Positions 18,103 to 26,865 are shown, counted from the first letter of the stretch. The stretch: DNA of 64,000 nt from Ottowia sp. (GCF_016703145.1 NZ_JADJCO010000003.1:310001-374000), one strand, 5' to 3'. Numbers and translations are program-made. The notes: generated by a model not told the origin, from the sequence alone.

Positions 18103-19113
18103 ATGACCACACTGCCCCTCGCCCCCTTTCCCGCCAACCGCCCACGCCGTTTGCGCCGCGACGACTTCACCCGCCGCCTGGTGCGCGAGCACGCGCTGTC
18201 GGCCGACGACCTGATCTACCCCGTCTTCGTGCTGGACGGCCAGGGCCGGCGCGAGGCCGTGGCCTCGATGCCCGGCGTGGAGCGCCTGTCGCTCGACCTG
18301 CTGCTGCCCGTGGCCGAGGAGTGCGTGGCGCTGGGCATCCCGGTGATGGCGCTGTTTCCCGTCATCGACGCCAGCCTCAAGGACGACCAGGGCAGCGAGG
18401 CCACCCACGCTCAGGGCCTGGTCCCGCGCGTGGTGCGCGAGTTGAAGAAGCGCTTTCCCGGGCTGGGCCTCATGACCGACGTGGCGCTGGACCCCTACAC
18501 CAGCCACGGCCAGGACGGCTGGCTGGACGAGACCGGCTACATCCTCAACGACGAGACCGTCGGCCAGCTCGTCAAGCAGGCGCTGACCCAGGCCGCCGCC
18601 GGCGTCGACATCGTGGCGCCCAGCGACATGATGGACGGGCGCATCGGCGCCATCCGCCAGGCGCTGGAGGCCCAGGGCCACGTCCACACCCGCATCATGG
18701 CCTACTCGGCCAAGTACGCCAGCGCCTTCTACGGCCCCTTCCGCGACGCCGTGGGCTCCGCCGCGACCCTCGGAAAAAGTAATAAAAAGGTTTACCAGAT
18801 GGACCCCGGCAACGGCGACGAGGCGCTGCGCGAAGTAGCGCTGGATCTGCAGGAAGGCGCCGACATGGTGATGGTCAAGCCCGGCATGCCCTACCTGGAC
18901 ATCGTGCGCCGCGTGAAGGACGAGTTCCGCGTTCCCACCTTCGCCTACCAGGTCAGCGGCGAATACGCCATGCTGAAGGCCGCGGCGGCCAACGGCTGGC
19001 TGGACCACGACCTGGTGATGATGGAAAGCCTGCTCGCCTTCAAGCGCGCCGGCGCCGACGGCGTGCTCACCTACTTCGCTCGCGACGCGGCGCGGATGCT
19101 ACTCAAAACATAG
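18103..19113 (+). CDS. hemB: Delta-aminolevulinic acid dehydratase (porphobilinogen synthase)
   Basis: HemB condenses two 5-aminolevulinate molecules to porphobilinogen in haem synthesis. The 336-residue chain has the two active-site lysines in MAYSAKYASAFYGPFRD and MVMVKPGMPYLD (Schiff base). The metal loop reads TDVALDPYTSHGQDG: the zinc-binding cysteines found in E. coli-type enzymes are replaced, so this is a magnesium/zinc-independent type. The ATG at 18103 begins the conserved region; the open frame extends further upstream through a noncoding stretch. The last residues (LLKT) and the stop lie in a dispersed repeat. Confidence 0.97.
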   Translation: MTTLPLAPFPANRPRRLRRDDFTRRLVREHALSADDLIYPVFVLDGQGRREAVASMPGVERLSLDLLLPVAEECVALGIPVMALFPVIDASLKDDQGSEATHAQGLVPRVVRELKKRFPGLGLMTDVALDPYTSHGQDGWLDETGYILNDETVGQLVKQALTQAAAGVDIVAPSDMMDGRIGAIRQALEAQGHVHTRIMAYSAKYASAFYGPFRDAVGSAATLGKSNKKVYQMDPGNGDEALREVALDLQEGADMVMVKPGMPYLDIVRRVKDEFRVPTFAYQVSGEYAMLKAAAANGWLDHDLVMMESLLAFKRAGADGVLTYFARDAARMLLKT

Positions 19114-19161
19114 CTATCAGCGTAATGTCCACGCGGGAATTTTGCACTTTTTGCTTGAAAC
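19103..19161 (+). repeat. Dispersed ATAGCT-type repeat, copy 3
   Basis: It reads ATAGCTATCAGCGTAATGTC, then CACGCGGGAA and a TTTTTGCTTGAAA tail. It spans the hemB stop codon and ends just before the ribosome site of the CorA-like gene. Confidence 0.75.
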
Positions 19162-19174
19162 CGGAGAACCTGCC

Positions 19175-20277
19175 GTGCAGATCGTCGAATTCACCGCCGG
19201 CAGCCTGCGCTTCGCCGACGCCGTGCCGCCACAGGCACCCGCCGACGGCTTCGTCTGGATCTACCTGGAGCGCCCCGAACTCGCCGCGCGCCTGCCCGAG
19301 CTGCAGGCCGCCGCGCAGCGCCTGGGCGGCTCGCCGCTGCTCGACGTGCACGCCAAGGACCTGGCCAACGAGGCCCATCCCTCGCACTACGACGCCACCT
19401 CGGTCTACGACCTGGTGATTTTCCGCCGCCTGGCGACCGTCGCCGAAGGCCAGCGCGACGCCTCGGCGCAGGCACCCATCCCCAGCGCCTTCGCCCGCAT
19501 CGACTCGCGCGCCGTCGGCTTCGCCGTGTTCGACCGGCTGCTCATCAGCGTGCACCCGCCCGGCTGCCAAACCGCCGTCGGCTTCATCGAGCGGCTGGCC
19601 GCCGACGCCCGGCTCAGCGTCGACGCCACCGCCATCACCCGCACCCGGATGCCGCAAGCCCCGGCCGACCTGGCGCTGCACATGATCAACGCCATGGTGG
19701 ACAGCTACCTCGAACTGCGCAAGGAGCTGACCCGCGCCCTCGAACACGCGCAGGGTGAGCTGCTGCGGCCCGACCCGCCCCAGGACACCTGGGGCGCGCT
19801 GATGCACGCGCGCCAGCGCCTGCACCTGCTGCAGGAGCTGTGCGAGGAGCAGCAGGACGCGATGCAGGAATGGCTGGACACGCTGCGCGAGCTGCCGCTG
19901 GCCGCCTACGCCCCCGAGACGCCGCTGGCGCAGCACCGGCGCGACCAGCTCATGGCCCGCGCGCGCGACGTGATGGAGCACATCGACCGCGTGCTGCACC
20001 CGCGCGCCGGCTGGAGCAGTCGGCCGAGACGGCGGTGCAAATCCACTTCAGCGCCCAGGGCCACCGCACCAACGACACCATGCGCACGCTGACGGCGGTG
20101 ACGGCGGTGTTCCTGCCGCTGAACCTGTTCACCGGCTTCTTCGGCATGAACTTCGACCACCTGCCGCTCATCCACAGCACCGCCGGCATGTGGGTGGCGC
20201 TGGCGCTGCTGATCGCGCTGGCGGCGGGCATCCTGGTCCTGTTCTGGCGCCGGCGGTACCTGTCGCGCAAGCAATGA
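19175..20277 (+). pseudogene. CorA-family magnesium transporter, frameshifted
   Basis: The chain starts at a GTG (19175) behind GGAGA, with a long cytoplasmic helical domain and a coiled region. Near 20000-20010 the frame shifts: the upstream frame runs on to a stop at 20092, while the C-terminal part continues in another phase. That part has RRLEQSAETAVQIHFSAQGH, a first membrane helix, the CorA signature FFGMNFDHLP and a second helix ending RRRYLSRKQ at 20277. A single missing base in a GC-rich stretch would explain it, so sequencing error and true loss are both possible. If repaired, the protein would be about 367 residues, as usual for CorA. Confidence 0.85.
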
Positions 20278-20313
20278 CCGGGGGATCGGCGCTCGCGAGA
20301 CGAAAAACCCGGC

Positions 20314-21003
20314 TCAGCCCACGTGCCGGGCAAAGAACGCCAGCGTGCGCTCGCGCGCCAGCCGGGCCGAGGGCGCGTCCCAGGTGCCGCGCTGGTCGCA
20401 GTTGAAGCCGTGGTGGGCGGGATAGACATGCACCTCGACGTCGGGGTGCGCCTGGCGGAACGCCTCCACACCGTCCATCGGCACCCATTGGTCACGGTCG
20501 GACAGGTGCGCCAGCACCGGCACCTGCGGCCGGCGCGCGATGTCCTGGGCCTGCGTGAGGCCGCCCGGGTAGTACGGCACGGCGGCGGACAGGCCCTCCA
20601 GCCCGCAGGCCGAGCGCCAGGTGAGCAGCCCGCCCCAGCAGTAGCCGACGATGCCCACCTTGCCGCCGCCGGCCTGCGCGGCGTGGGTGATGGCGGCCTG
20701 GATGTCCTGCATCACGCCCGGCTCGGGCAACCCGTCCACCTCGGTCTTGAGGGCAAAGCCGGCCTGCATGTCGGCGTCGGTGTAGCCCAATTCCACGCCC
20801 GGCTTGACGCGCTGGAAGGTGGACGGCGCGACGGCCAGGTAGCCCTCGGCGGCGTAGCCGTCGGCGACGGCGCGGATGTGCGAGTTGACGCCGAAGATCT
20901 CCTGCAGCACCACGATGGCGCCCCGGGGCCGGCCGGCCGGCTGGGCCACGTAGGCGGGAATCTTCTGGCCGTCGGGGGCCGTGAGGTCGATGAACTGTCC
21001 CAT
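20314..21003 (-). CDS. Dienelactone hydrolase family protein
   Basis: This 229-residue alpha/beta hydrolase has the dienelactone hydrolase triad: Cys122 in GYCWGG, an Asp in LSDRDQWV, and a His in YPAHHGFNCD. The conserved Glu/Arg segment (VVLQEIFGVNSHIR) is present. Family members open cyclic lactones in the chlorocatechol pathway, but many stand-alone copies, as here, have unknown natural substrates. No aromatic-degradation genes are nearby. The frame extends far upstream, but the ATG at 21003 fits the family length and the upstream part is a dispersed repeat. Confidence 0.92.
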   Translation of the reverse strand: MGQFIDLTAPDGQKIPAYVAQPAGRPRGAIVVLQEIFGVNSHIRAVADGYAAEGYLAVAPSTFQRVKPGVELGYTDADMQAGFALKTEVDGLPEPGVMQDIQAAITHAAQAGGGKVGIVGYCWGGLLTWRSACGLEGLSAAVPYYPGGLTQAQDIARRPQVPVLAHLSDRDQWVPMDGVEAFRQAHPDVEVHVYPAHHGFNCDQRGTWDAPSARLARERTLAFFARHVG

Positions 21004-21015
21004 GCGGTTGACTCC

Positions 21016-21067
21016 TTTTTCAATAGCTGTTGGCGCAATGCGTGCGCGGTCTGGCGGCTGATTCAAC
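21016..21067 (+). repeat. Dispersed ATAGCTGTTGGCGCAAT repeat, copy 4
   Basis: It reads CAATAGCTGTTGGCGCAATG, then GTCTGGCGGCTGATTCAAC. It lies immediately upstream of the dienelactone hydrolase start, in the antisense direction. Confidence 0.8.
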
Positions 21068-21195
21068 CCTCGAACGCGGCGCGGGTGGCCGGCCGCGCCG
21101 GCGGCCAGGGTGCGGGCATCGTAGCGCGCCGGCCCGGGCCATCTCCTGAATAATGCGTGCCAGCCCGGCGGACGCCGGGCCTTTTGGAGCCTCTC

Positions 21196-21678
21196 ATGAC
21201 CCACCCGCAAAAAGACATTCAATATTTCTGGGAAGACCTGGCCGTCGGCACCACGCTGGAGATGGGCAGCGTGACCGTCGACCACGACGAGGTCATCGCC
21301 TTCGCCAGCAAGTACGACCCCCAGCCCTTCCACCTGGACGACGCGGCCGCCGCCAGGTCGATCTTCGGCAAGCTCTCGGCCAGCGGCTGGCACACCTGCG
21401 CCATGGCCATGGGGCTGATGGTGCGCAACTTCCTGAACCAGGCGTCCAGCCTGGGCTCGCCCGGCCTGGAGCAGGTGAAGTGGCTCAGGCCCGTCCACCC
21501 CGGCGACACGCTCACGCTGCGCCAGCGCGTGGTCGAGTCGCGCCCCATGAAGTCGCGCCCCGACGTCGGCCTGACCCGCACGCATTGGGAAATGTTCAAC
21601 CAGCATGGCGAGCAGGTGCTGCTGATGGACGGCTACGGCATGTTCCGGCGGCGCACGCCGGCCGAGGCCGCGTCCTGA
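21196..21678 (+). CDS. MaoC-like hot-dog dehydratase
   Basis: The 160-residue protein is a MaoC/(R)-enoyl-CoA hydratase-like hot-dog fold. The catalytic pair appears in FASKYDPQPFHLDDAAA (Asp and His) near residue 45, followed by the family's GWHTCAMAMGLMVRNFL helix and the VKWLRPVHPGDTL strand. It could hydrate a short acyl-CoA, but the acyl chain is not predictable. It stands alone between convergent genes. The ATG at 21196 follows GGAGCC; the frame runs upstream without conserved sequence. Confidence 0.9.
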   Translation: MTHPQKDIQYFWEDLAVGTTLEMGSVTVDHDEVIAFASKYDPQPFHLDDAAAARSIFGKLSASGWHTCAMAMGLMVRNFLNQASSLGSPGLEQVKWLRPVHPGDTLTLRQRVVESRPMKSRPDVGLTRTHWEMFNQHGEQVLLMDGYGMFRRRTPAEAAS

Positions 21679-21682
21679 GCGA

Positions 21683-21740
21683 TTTCGGGCACCAGCCCGC
21701 ATGGGTATTTCGCCAAAAGCTATTTATTTGATAGCGATTC
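21683..21740 (-). repeat. Dispersed ATAGCT-type repeat, copy 5
   Basis: On the minus strand it reads ATAGCTTTTGGCGAAATACC and then CATGCGGGCTGGTGCCCGAA. It overlaps the stop codon of glcF, so the last residues of GlcF (SLSNK) are written by the repeat border. Confidence 0.75.
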
Positions 21741-22961
21741 GTCCAGCGCCTCGATCCAGTGCCGCACCGGCACGTCGGTGCCGGACTGCAGGTGCGTGAT
21801 GCAGCCGATGTTGGCCGACAGGATGGCGGCCGGGCGCTCGGCGGCGCGCTCGCCCTGCAGATGGCCCAGCTTGCGGTCGCGCAGGCGCGTGGCCAGCTCG
21901 GGCTGCAGCACCGAGTAGGTGCCGGCCGAGCCGCAGCACAGGTGCGGCTCCTGCGCCGCCGCCCGCAATGTGAAGCCGAGCGCGCGCAGGTGCTGCTCGA
22001 CCCCGCCGCGCAGCTTCAGCCCGTGCTGCAGCGTGCAGGGCGGGTGCCAGGCCAGCGTGCCAGCGGGCGCGCGCACGCGGCCCGCCAGCGCGGCGGCGAT
22101 GTCGGGCAGCAGTTCGCTCACGTCGCGCGCCAGGGCCGACACGCGCGCGGCCTTGTCGGCGTAACGCGCGTCGCCCCGCAGCAAGTGGCCGTAGTCCTTG
22201 ACCATCGCGCCGCAGCCCGAGGCGTTGATGACCAGGCCTTCGGCCGCGCCGGATTCGAACCGCGGCCACCAGGCGTCGATGTTGGCGCGCATCTGCGCCA
22301 ACCCGCCCTCGGCGTCGGCCAGGTGCCACTTCACCGCGCCGCAGCAGCCCTGGCCGCGCGGGCGCAGGCTCTGGATGCCCGCCGCGTCCAGCACGCGCGC
22401 CGTGGCGGTGTTGATGTTGGGCGCCATGGATGGCTGCACGCAGCCTTCCAGCAGCAGCACCTTGCGCGCGTGCGCGCGGGTGGGCCAGGCGCCGGCCGGC
22501 CGGCGCTCGGGCACCTTGGCCCGCAGCGCCGCCGGCAGCAGCCCGCGCACCGACTGGCCCAGGCGCATCGCCGGGCCGAACAGCGGCGACGACAGGCCGG
22601 CGCGCAGCAGCGCGCGCTGGCGCCGCTCGGCCGGCGGGCGCGGCACCTGGCGCTCCACCACCTGGCGGCCGATGTCCACCAGGTGGCCGTACTGCACGCC
22701 GCTGGGGCAGGTGGTCTCGCAGTTGCGGCAGGTGAGGCACCGGTCCAGGTGCAGCTGCGTCTGGCGCGTGGGCGCGTGGCCTTCCAGCACCTGCTTGATG
22801 AGGTAGATGCGCCCGCGCGGGCCGTCCAGCTCGTCGCCCAGCAGTTGGTAGGTGGGACAGGTGGCGGTGCAGAAGCCGCAGTGCACGCACTTGCGCAGGA
22901 TGGCCTCGGCCTCGCGGCCTTCGGGCGTGCCTTGGAACTCGGGCGCGAGCGTGGTTTGCAT
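21720..22961 (-). CDS. glcF: Glycolate oxidase iron-sulfur subunit
   Basis: GlcF carries electrons from glycolate oxidation by GlcD/GlcE. Its 413 residues contain two [4Fe-4S] ferredoxin motifs (CVHCGFCTATCP near 25 and CLTCRNCETTCPSG near 74) and two CCG domains (CCGAVKWHL near 206 and CCGSAGTYSV near 357). The start at 22961 shares one base with the stop of glcE (TGATG), so translation is coupled. The frame continues upstream antisense to nothing known. The substrate assignment comes from the glcE partner. Confidence 0.94.
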   Translation of the reverse strand: MQTTLAPEFQGTPEGREAEAILRKCVHCGFCTATCPTYQLLGDELDGPRGRIYLIKQVLEGHAPTRQTQLHLDRCLTCRNCETTCPSGVQYGHLVDIGRQVVERQVPRPPAERRQRALLRAGLSSPLFGPAMRLGQSVRGLLPAALRAKVPERRPAGAWPTRAHARKVLLLEGCVQPSMAPNINTATARVLDAAGIQSLRPRGQGCCGAVKWHLADAEGGLAQMRANIDAWWPRFESGAAEGLVINASGCGAMVKDYGHLLRGDARYADKAARVSALARDVSELLPDIAAALAGRVRAPAGTLAWHPPCTLQHGLKLRGGVEQHLRALGFTLRAAAQEPHLCCGSAGTYSVLQPELATRLRDRKLGHLQGERAAERPAAILSANIGCITHLQSGTDVPVRHWIEALDESLSNK

Positions 22962-24031
22962 CAGAAATCCGGGGTCATGCGGCCGGGACTCAGGATGCCC
23001 GCCGGGTCGAAGGCCTGCTTGAGCTGCGCGTGGATGCGCGCCAGCGGCGCCGGCAGCGGCGTGAACACGGGCACCGTGCCGTCGCCGCCGCGAAACAGCG
23101 TGGCGTGGCCGCCCGCGCGCGCCGCCGCCTCGCGCACCTGCGGCGCGGCGTGCGGCGGCAGCTTGACCCATCGCTGCGCGCCGTGCCATTCGACCAGCGT
23201 CGGCCCCAGGTTCAGCGGCGTGGCGGTGTCGGGCACGCTGGCGCGCCACAGCGCCTCGGCGGGCCCCAGGCGGAAGAAGGGCAGGGCCTGGTCGCGCAGC
23301 GCGGCCCACTGGCGCGCGGCGCGCTCGCCGTCCAGCGCCTGGCCGCCCATGGCGCGGCGCGCGGCCTCGACCGCCGCGCGCGCGCCGCGCAGGCGCACGG
23401 CCAGTTGGCCATCGGCCCAGCAGCTCGCGTTGAGGGGCAGGGGCTTGCCGCCCCAGCGGTTGAGCTGCTGGCGCGCGCTGGTCTCGGACAGCTCGAACAG
23501 CAGCGTGCATTCGGCCGGCGGCATGGGCAGCACCTTCAGGCTGACTTCCACGATCACGCCCAGCGTGCCCATCGAGCCGGCCATCAGCCGGCTGACGTCG
23601 TAGCCGGCCACGTTCTTCATCACCTGGCCGCCGAAGGTGAGCAGCTCGCCCCGGCCGTTGAGCATGCGCACGCCCAGCACGTGGTCGCGCACGCCGCCCA
23701 CGCTGGCGCGTGCCGGCCCGGCCAGCCCGGCCGCGACCATGCCGCCCACGGTGCCGGCGACGCCGAAGCGCGGCGGCTCGAAAGGCAGGCATTGGCCGTG
23801 CTCGGCCAGCAGCGCCTCCAGCTCGCGCAGGCGGGTGCCGGCGCGCGCGGTGACGACCAGCTCGCTCGGCTCGTGGCTGACGATGCCGGCCAGGGGCCGC
23901 ACGTCCAGCAGCTCGCCGTGCAGGCGCTGGCCATAAAAGTCCTTGGTGCCGCAGCCCCGGATGCGCAGCGGCCGCCCGCGGTCGGCGGCGTTGCGCAGCT
24001 TGTCGGCGAGGGCGTCGAGGGAGGTGTCCAT
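22961..24031 (-). CDS. glcE: Glycolate oxidase FAD-binding subunit
   Basis: GlcE is a VAO-type FAD protein that pairs with GlcD and GlcF. The 356-residue product has the PCMH-type FAD segments LRIRGCGTKDFYG, VTARAGTRLRELEALLAEHG and GTVGGMVAAGLAGPARASVG near 20-135, and ends ILSPGRMTPDF, the usual C-terminal motif. The ATG at 24031 gives the family length. glcD, the catalytic FAD subunit, is normally just upstream but is absent: the next gene upstream is amtB, on the same strand, behind a terminator and a repeat. glcD must be elsewhere, or the pair works with another partner. Confidence 0.92.
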   Translation of the reverse strand: MDTSLDALADKLRNAADRGRPLRIRGCGTKDFYGQRLHGELLDVRPLAGIVSHEPSELVVTARAGTRLRELEALLAEHGQCLPFEPPRFGVAGTVGGMVAAGLAGPARASVGGVRDHVLGVRMLNGRGELLTFGGQVMKNVAGYDVSRLMAGSMGTLGVIVEVSLKVLPMPPAECTLLFELSETSARQQLNRWGGKPLPLNASCWADGQLAVRLRGARAAVEAARRAMGGQALDGERAARQWAALRDQALPFFRLGPAEALWRASVPDTATPLNLGPTLVEWHGAQRWVKLPPHAAPQVREAAARAGGHATLFRGGDGTVPVFTPLPAPLARIHAQLKQAFDPAGILSPGRMTPDF

Positions 24032-24087
24032 GGCGAGCCGATGGTAAACCCTGAGGCACTCTCCCGCCGGGCCCGGCGATGCGCGAA

Positions 24088-24141
24088 AACTATGTTTTTT
24101 ATAGCTATTGGCGCAACAAGGACAATGGCTTCCGGCCGATT
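24088..24141 (+). repeat. Dispersed ATAGCTATTGGCGCAA repeat, copy 6
   Basis: It reads ATAGCTATTGGCGCAACAAG and ends in CCGATTTGGCAC. It lies between glcE and the amtB terminator. Confidence 0.75.
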
Positions 24142-24153
24142 TGGCACGAAGAA

Positions 24154-24181
24154 TAAAAAAATCCCGCCGAGGAGGCGGGAT
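24154..24181 (-). terminator. Intrinsic terminator after amtB
   Basis: The minus strand has ATCCCGCC-TCCTC-GGCGGGAT followed by seven T. It lies 31 bases after the amtB stop codon and would end the porin-glnK-amtB transcript. Confidence 0.88.
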
Positions 24182-24211
24182 CAAGACCCTTCGCGGAGGC
24201 CAGAGGAGAAC

Positions 24212-25555
24212 TCAGCGGTTGTAGGCGGTCTCGCCGTGGCTGGAGATGTCGAGGCCCTGGCGTTCTTCTTCCTCGGTCACGCGCAGGCCGATCATCAGGT
24301 CCACGAGCTTGTAGAGCACCACCGAGACCACGCCCGACCAGGCGATGGTGAACAGCACGCTCTTGACCTGGATCCACACCTGCGCGCCCATGGCGAAGTC
24401 CGCCGCGGCGGTGCCGCCCAGCGCCGGGGCCGCGAACACGCCGGTGAGGATGGCGCCCAGGATGCCGCCGACGCCGTGCACGCCGAACACGTCGAAGGCG
24501 TCGTCGGCCTTCAGCAGGCGCTTGAGGCCGCTCACGCCCCACAGGCAGACCAGGCCGGCCAGCGCGCCGATGACGATGGAGCCCATCGGCCCGACGAAGC
24601 CGGCCGCCGGCGTGATGGCCACCAGCCCGCCGACCGCGCCCGAGGCGGCGCCCAGCATCGAAGCCTTGCCTTTGTGCATGGCCTCGCCGGCGCACCAGCC
24701 CAGCGTGGCGGCGGCGGTGGCCAACACGGTGTTGACGAAGGCCAGGCCGGCCGTGCCGTTGGCGGCGCCGGCCGAGCCGGCGTTGAAACCGAACCAGCCC
24801 ACCCACAGCAGCGAGGCGCCCACCATGGTCAGCGTCAGCGAGTGCGGGGTGAACGCCTCGCGGCCGAAGCCCACGCGCTTGCCCACCACGTAGGCGCCCA
24901 CCAGACCGGCGATGCCGGCGTTGATGTGCACCACGGTGCCACCAGCGAAGTCGAGCGCGCCGTCCTGGGCCAGCAAGCCGCCGCCCCAGACGATGTGCGC
25001 CATCGGCACGTAGCTGAGCGCGAACCACAGCGCCGAGAACACCAGCACGGCGGAGAACTTCATGCGCTCGGCGAAGGAGCCGACGATCAGCGCCACGGTG
25101 ATGGCGGCGAAGGTGCCCTGGAAGGCGACGAAGACGTATTCGGGGATGGTCGCCAGCGCGCCGATGGTGTCGGTGGTGACGCCCTTGAGGAACAGCTTGT
25201 CGAAGCCGCCGACGAAGTTGCCCTCGCCGCTGAAGGCCAGGCTGTAGCCGAACACCGCCCACAGGATGCTGATGAGCGAGAACACGACGAAGACCTGCAT
25301 CAGCACGCTGAGCATGTTCTTGCTGCGCGTCAGGCCGCCGTAGAACAGGGCCAGGCCGGGGATGGTCATCAGGATGACCAGCAGGGTGGAGGTCAGCATC
25401 CAGGCGGTGTCGCCGGAATCGACCTTGGGCGCGGCCTCGGCCGCCACGGCGGCGGCGGAAGCGGCGGCCTCGGGGGCCGCGGCCTGCGCCAGGGCCAGCC
25501 CGCTGCCCAGCAGCAGGCTCAGGCCCAGCGCGGGGGATGCGAATCGGGATTTCAT
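24212..25555 (-). CDS. amtB: Ammonium transporter with signal peptide
   Basis: AmtB conducts ammonium/ammonia across the inner membrane when nitrogen is scarce. The 447-residue product has a signal peptide (MKSRFASP...ALAQ), an Ala-rich linker and eleven membrane helices. The pore-lining residues lie in GGLTRSKNMLSVLMQ, FAGGTVVHINAGIAGLVGAY (first conserved His) and FGVHGVGGILGAILTG (second His). The C-terminal tail (GLRVTEEEERQGLDISSHGE) is the part that docks on GlnK. It follows glnK by 26 bases and is the last gene of the operon. The open frame begins 10 codons earlier, but the signal peptide fixes the start. Confidence 0.96.
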   Translation of the reverse strand: MKSRFASPALGLSLLLGSGLALAQAAAPEAAASAAAVAAEAAPKVDSGDTAWMLTSTLLVILMTIPGLALFYGGLTRSKNMLSVLMQVFVVFSLISILWAVFGYSLAFSGEGNFVGGFDKLFLKGVTTDTIGALATIPEYVFVAFQGTFAAITVALIVGSFAERMKFSAVLVFSALWFALSYVPMAHIVWGGGLLAQDGALDFAGGTVVHINAGIAGLVGAYVVGKRVGFGREAFTPHSLTLTMVGASLLWVGWFGFNAGSAGAANGTAGLAFVNTVLATAAATLGWCAGEAMHKGKASMLGAASGAVGGLVAITPAAGFVGPMGSIVIGALAGLVCLWGVSGLKRLLKADDAFDVFGVHGVGGILGAILTGVFAAPALGGTAAADFAMGAQVWIQVKSVLFTIAWSGVVSVVLYKLVDLMIGLRVTEEEERQGLDISSHGETAYNR

Positions 25556-25581
25556 GTTGGGGTCCTCCTTGGTACGGCGGG

Positions 25582-25920
25582 TCACAGGGCCTCGGCGCCG
25601 GTCTCGCCAGTGCGGATGCGGATCACCTGCTCGATGTCGGTGACGAAAATCTTGCCGTCGCCGATCTTTCCGGTGCGCGCGGCCTGCTCGATGGCCTCGG
25701 TCACGCGCTCGGCGATGTCCTCGCTCACGGCGGTCTCGATCTTCACCTTCGGCAGGAAGTCCACCACGTACTCGGCGCCGCGGTACAGCTCGGTGTGGCC
25801 CTTCTGGCGGCCGAAGCCCTTGACTTCGGTGACGGTGATGCCCTGCACGCCCAGCGCCGACAGCGCCTCGCGCACCTCGTCGAGCTTGAAGGGCTTGATG
25901 ACGGCGGTGATGAGTTTCAT
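25582..25920 (-). CDS. glnK: Nitrogen regulatory PII protein
   Basis: This 112-residue PII protein has the uridylylation site Tyr51 in the T-loop (GHTELYRGAEYVVDF) and the C-terminal signature KIGDGKIFVTDIEQVIRIRT. PII proteins read 2-oxoglutarate and ATP/ADP; GlnK blocks AmtB when nitrogen is plentiful. The link to amtB, 26 bases downstream, supports GlnK over GlnB. The gene is second in the porin-glnK-amtB operon and is probably driven by the sigma-54 promoter upstream of the porin. Confidence 0.96.
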   Translation of the reverse strand: MKLITAVIKPFKLDEVREALSALGVQGITVTEVKGFGRQKGHTELYRGAEYVVDFLPKVKIETAVSEDIAERVTEAIEQAARTGKIGDGKIFVTDIEQVIRIRTGETGAEAL

Positions 25921-25986
25921 GTTGCTATCCTTTACATAGTGATCGGCGCATGTCCAGCGCGGGCTGGAGGCCGATTTGGCTCAAAA
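25921..25986 (+). repeat. Dispersed ATAGTGATCGGCGCATG repeat, copy 7
   Basis: It reads ATAGTGATCGGCGCATGTCC, then GCGGGCTGGAGGCCGATTTG and GCTCAAAAC. It fills the gap between the porin and glnK inside the operon and carries the porin stop codon. Confidence 0.8.
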
Positions 25987-26742
25987 CGTGTACTTGACGC
26001 CCACCACCAGCCCGGTGCGCCCGGTGAAGCGCCCGCTGGGCGTGACGTACAGCGCCTTGTCGGCGTTGGTGCCGATCACGGCGGCGCTGGCCGACAGACC
26101 GTTGCCGAAGTCCTTGTTCAGCGTCAGCGCCCAGTCGGTGTACGAGAAGGCGCTGTTGTGGCGGATCCACTGGCGCCCCACGTGCGGCACCACCGACCAG
26201 CCGTCGCCGAGGTCGAAGTTGGCGGAGAGGTCCAGGTAGCCGCTGCCCTTGCTGTCGTCGAAGCCGAACAGGTTGGTCAGCGAGTGCGAGTACTTGACCG
26301 TGAACATCTCGTAGCTCAGCGCGCCGTAGATCTCGGTGGTGTTGGGGCTGGTGCCCAGCTTGGCGTTGGGGTACTGGTAGCGCAGCAGGCCGACGTCGTA
26401 GCCGATGGGGCCGGCTGTGCCCTTGTAGCCGCCGTACACGTCCCATTCGAGCGGCGCGTCGCCGCCGGCGTCCTTGACCCACTTGATGGTGGTCAGCCAG
26501 GTGCCCACGTACAGGCCGCTGGCGTGGCTGTAGTCGGCGCCGGCGCTGACGGCGGGCTTCAGGCGGGTCTGCGCGATGCCGCGGTAGCGGTAGTCGGTGG
26601 TCAATGCGGCGTTGAAGCTGAAGCTGTGCTCCGGCGTGGGCGCTTCGGCCGGCGCGGTGGCCTGGGCCAGCACGGCGCCGGAAGCGGCCAGGGCGGCCGT
26701 GGCCAGGGTGAGTCGTTGCAGGGTGCGCAGGGTCGTGGTCAT
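25981..26742 (-). CDS. TorF-type outer-membrane porin-like protein
   Basis: The 253-residue product has a signal peptide (LATAALAASGAVLAQA) and a beta-barrel pattern: alternating hydrophobic strands such as FSFNAALTTDYRYRGIAQT, GLYVGTWLTTI and a C-terminal strand ending in Phe (GLVVGVKYTF), as outer-membrane proteins require. This family is repeatedly found beside glnK-amtB and is thought to help nitrogen compounds cross the outer membrane, but this is inferred from context. An AGGAGG lies 6 bases before the ATG at 26742. It is the first gene of the operon, behind a sigma-54-type promoter. Confidence 0.87.
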   Translation of the reverse strand: MTTTLRTLQRLTLATAALAASGAVLAQATAPAEAPTPEHSFSFNAALTTDYRYRGIAQTRLKPAVSAGADYSHASGLYVGTWLTTIKWVKDAGGDAPLEWDVYGGYKGTAGPIGYDVGLLRYQYPNAKLGTSPNTTEIYGALSYEMFTVKYSHSLTNLFGFDDSKGSGYLDLSANFDLGDGWSVVPHVGRQWIRHNSAFSYTDWALTLNKDFGNGLSASAAVIGTNADKALYVTPSGRFTGRTGLVVGVKYTF

Positions 26743-26778
26743 GGGTGTCCTCCTTAGGATGGTGTGCACCCCTCACCA

Positions 26779-26795
26779 TGCAGGGAGCGTGCCAG
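26779..26795 (-). promoter_or_regulatory. Sigma-54 promoter of the porin-glnK-amtB operon
   Basis: The minus strand reads CTGGCACGCTCCCTGCA, with GG at -24 and GC at -12 separated by 10 bases, the spacing required by RpoN. Only the T-to-C change in TTGCA departs from consensus. It predicts a start near 26767, about 25 bases before the porin ATG. Confidence 0.8.
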
Positions 26796-26848
26796 CGCAC
26801 CGACGCGCTACAGTTCAGCTGCGCCGCCGCACGATGCGCGGCGCACGG

Positions 26849-26865
26849 CGCACTATTTCGGTGCA
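26849..26865 (-). promoter_or_regulatory. NtrC-like activator site
   Basis: The minus strand reads TGCACCGAAATAGTGCG, close to the NtrC half-site pair TGCACC-N5-GGTGCA. It lies about 70-90 bases upstream of the sigma-54 promoter, a normal enhancer distance, and also upstream of comM on the other strand. Confidence 0.55.
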
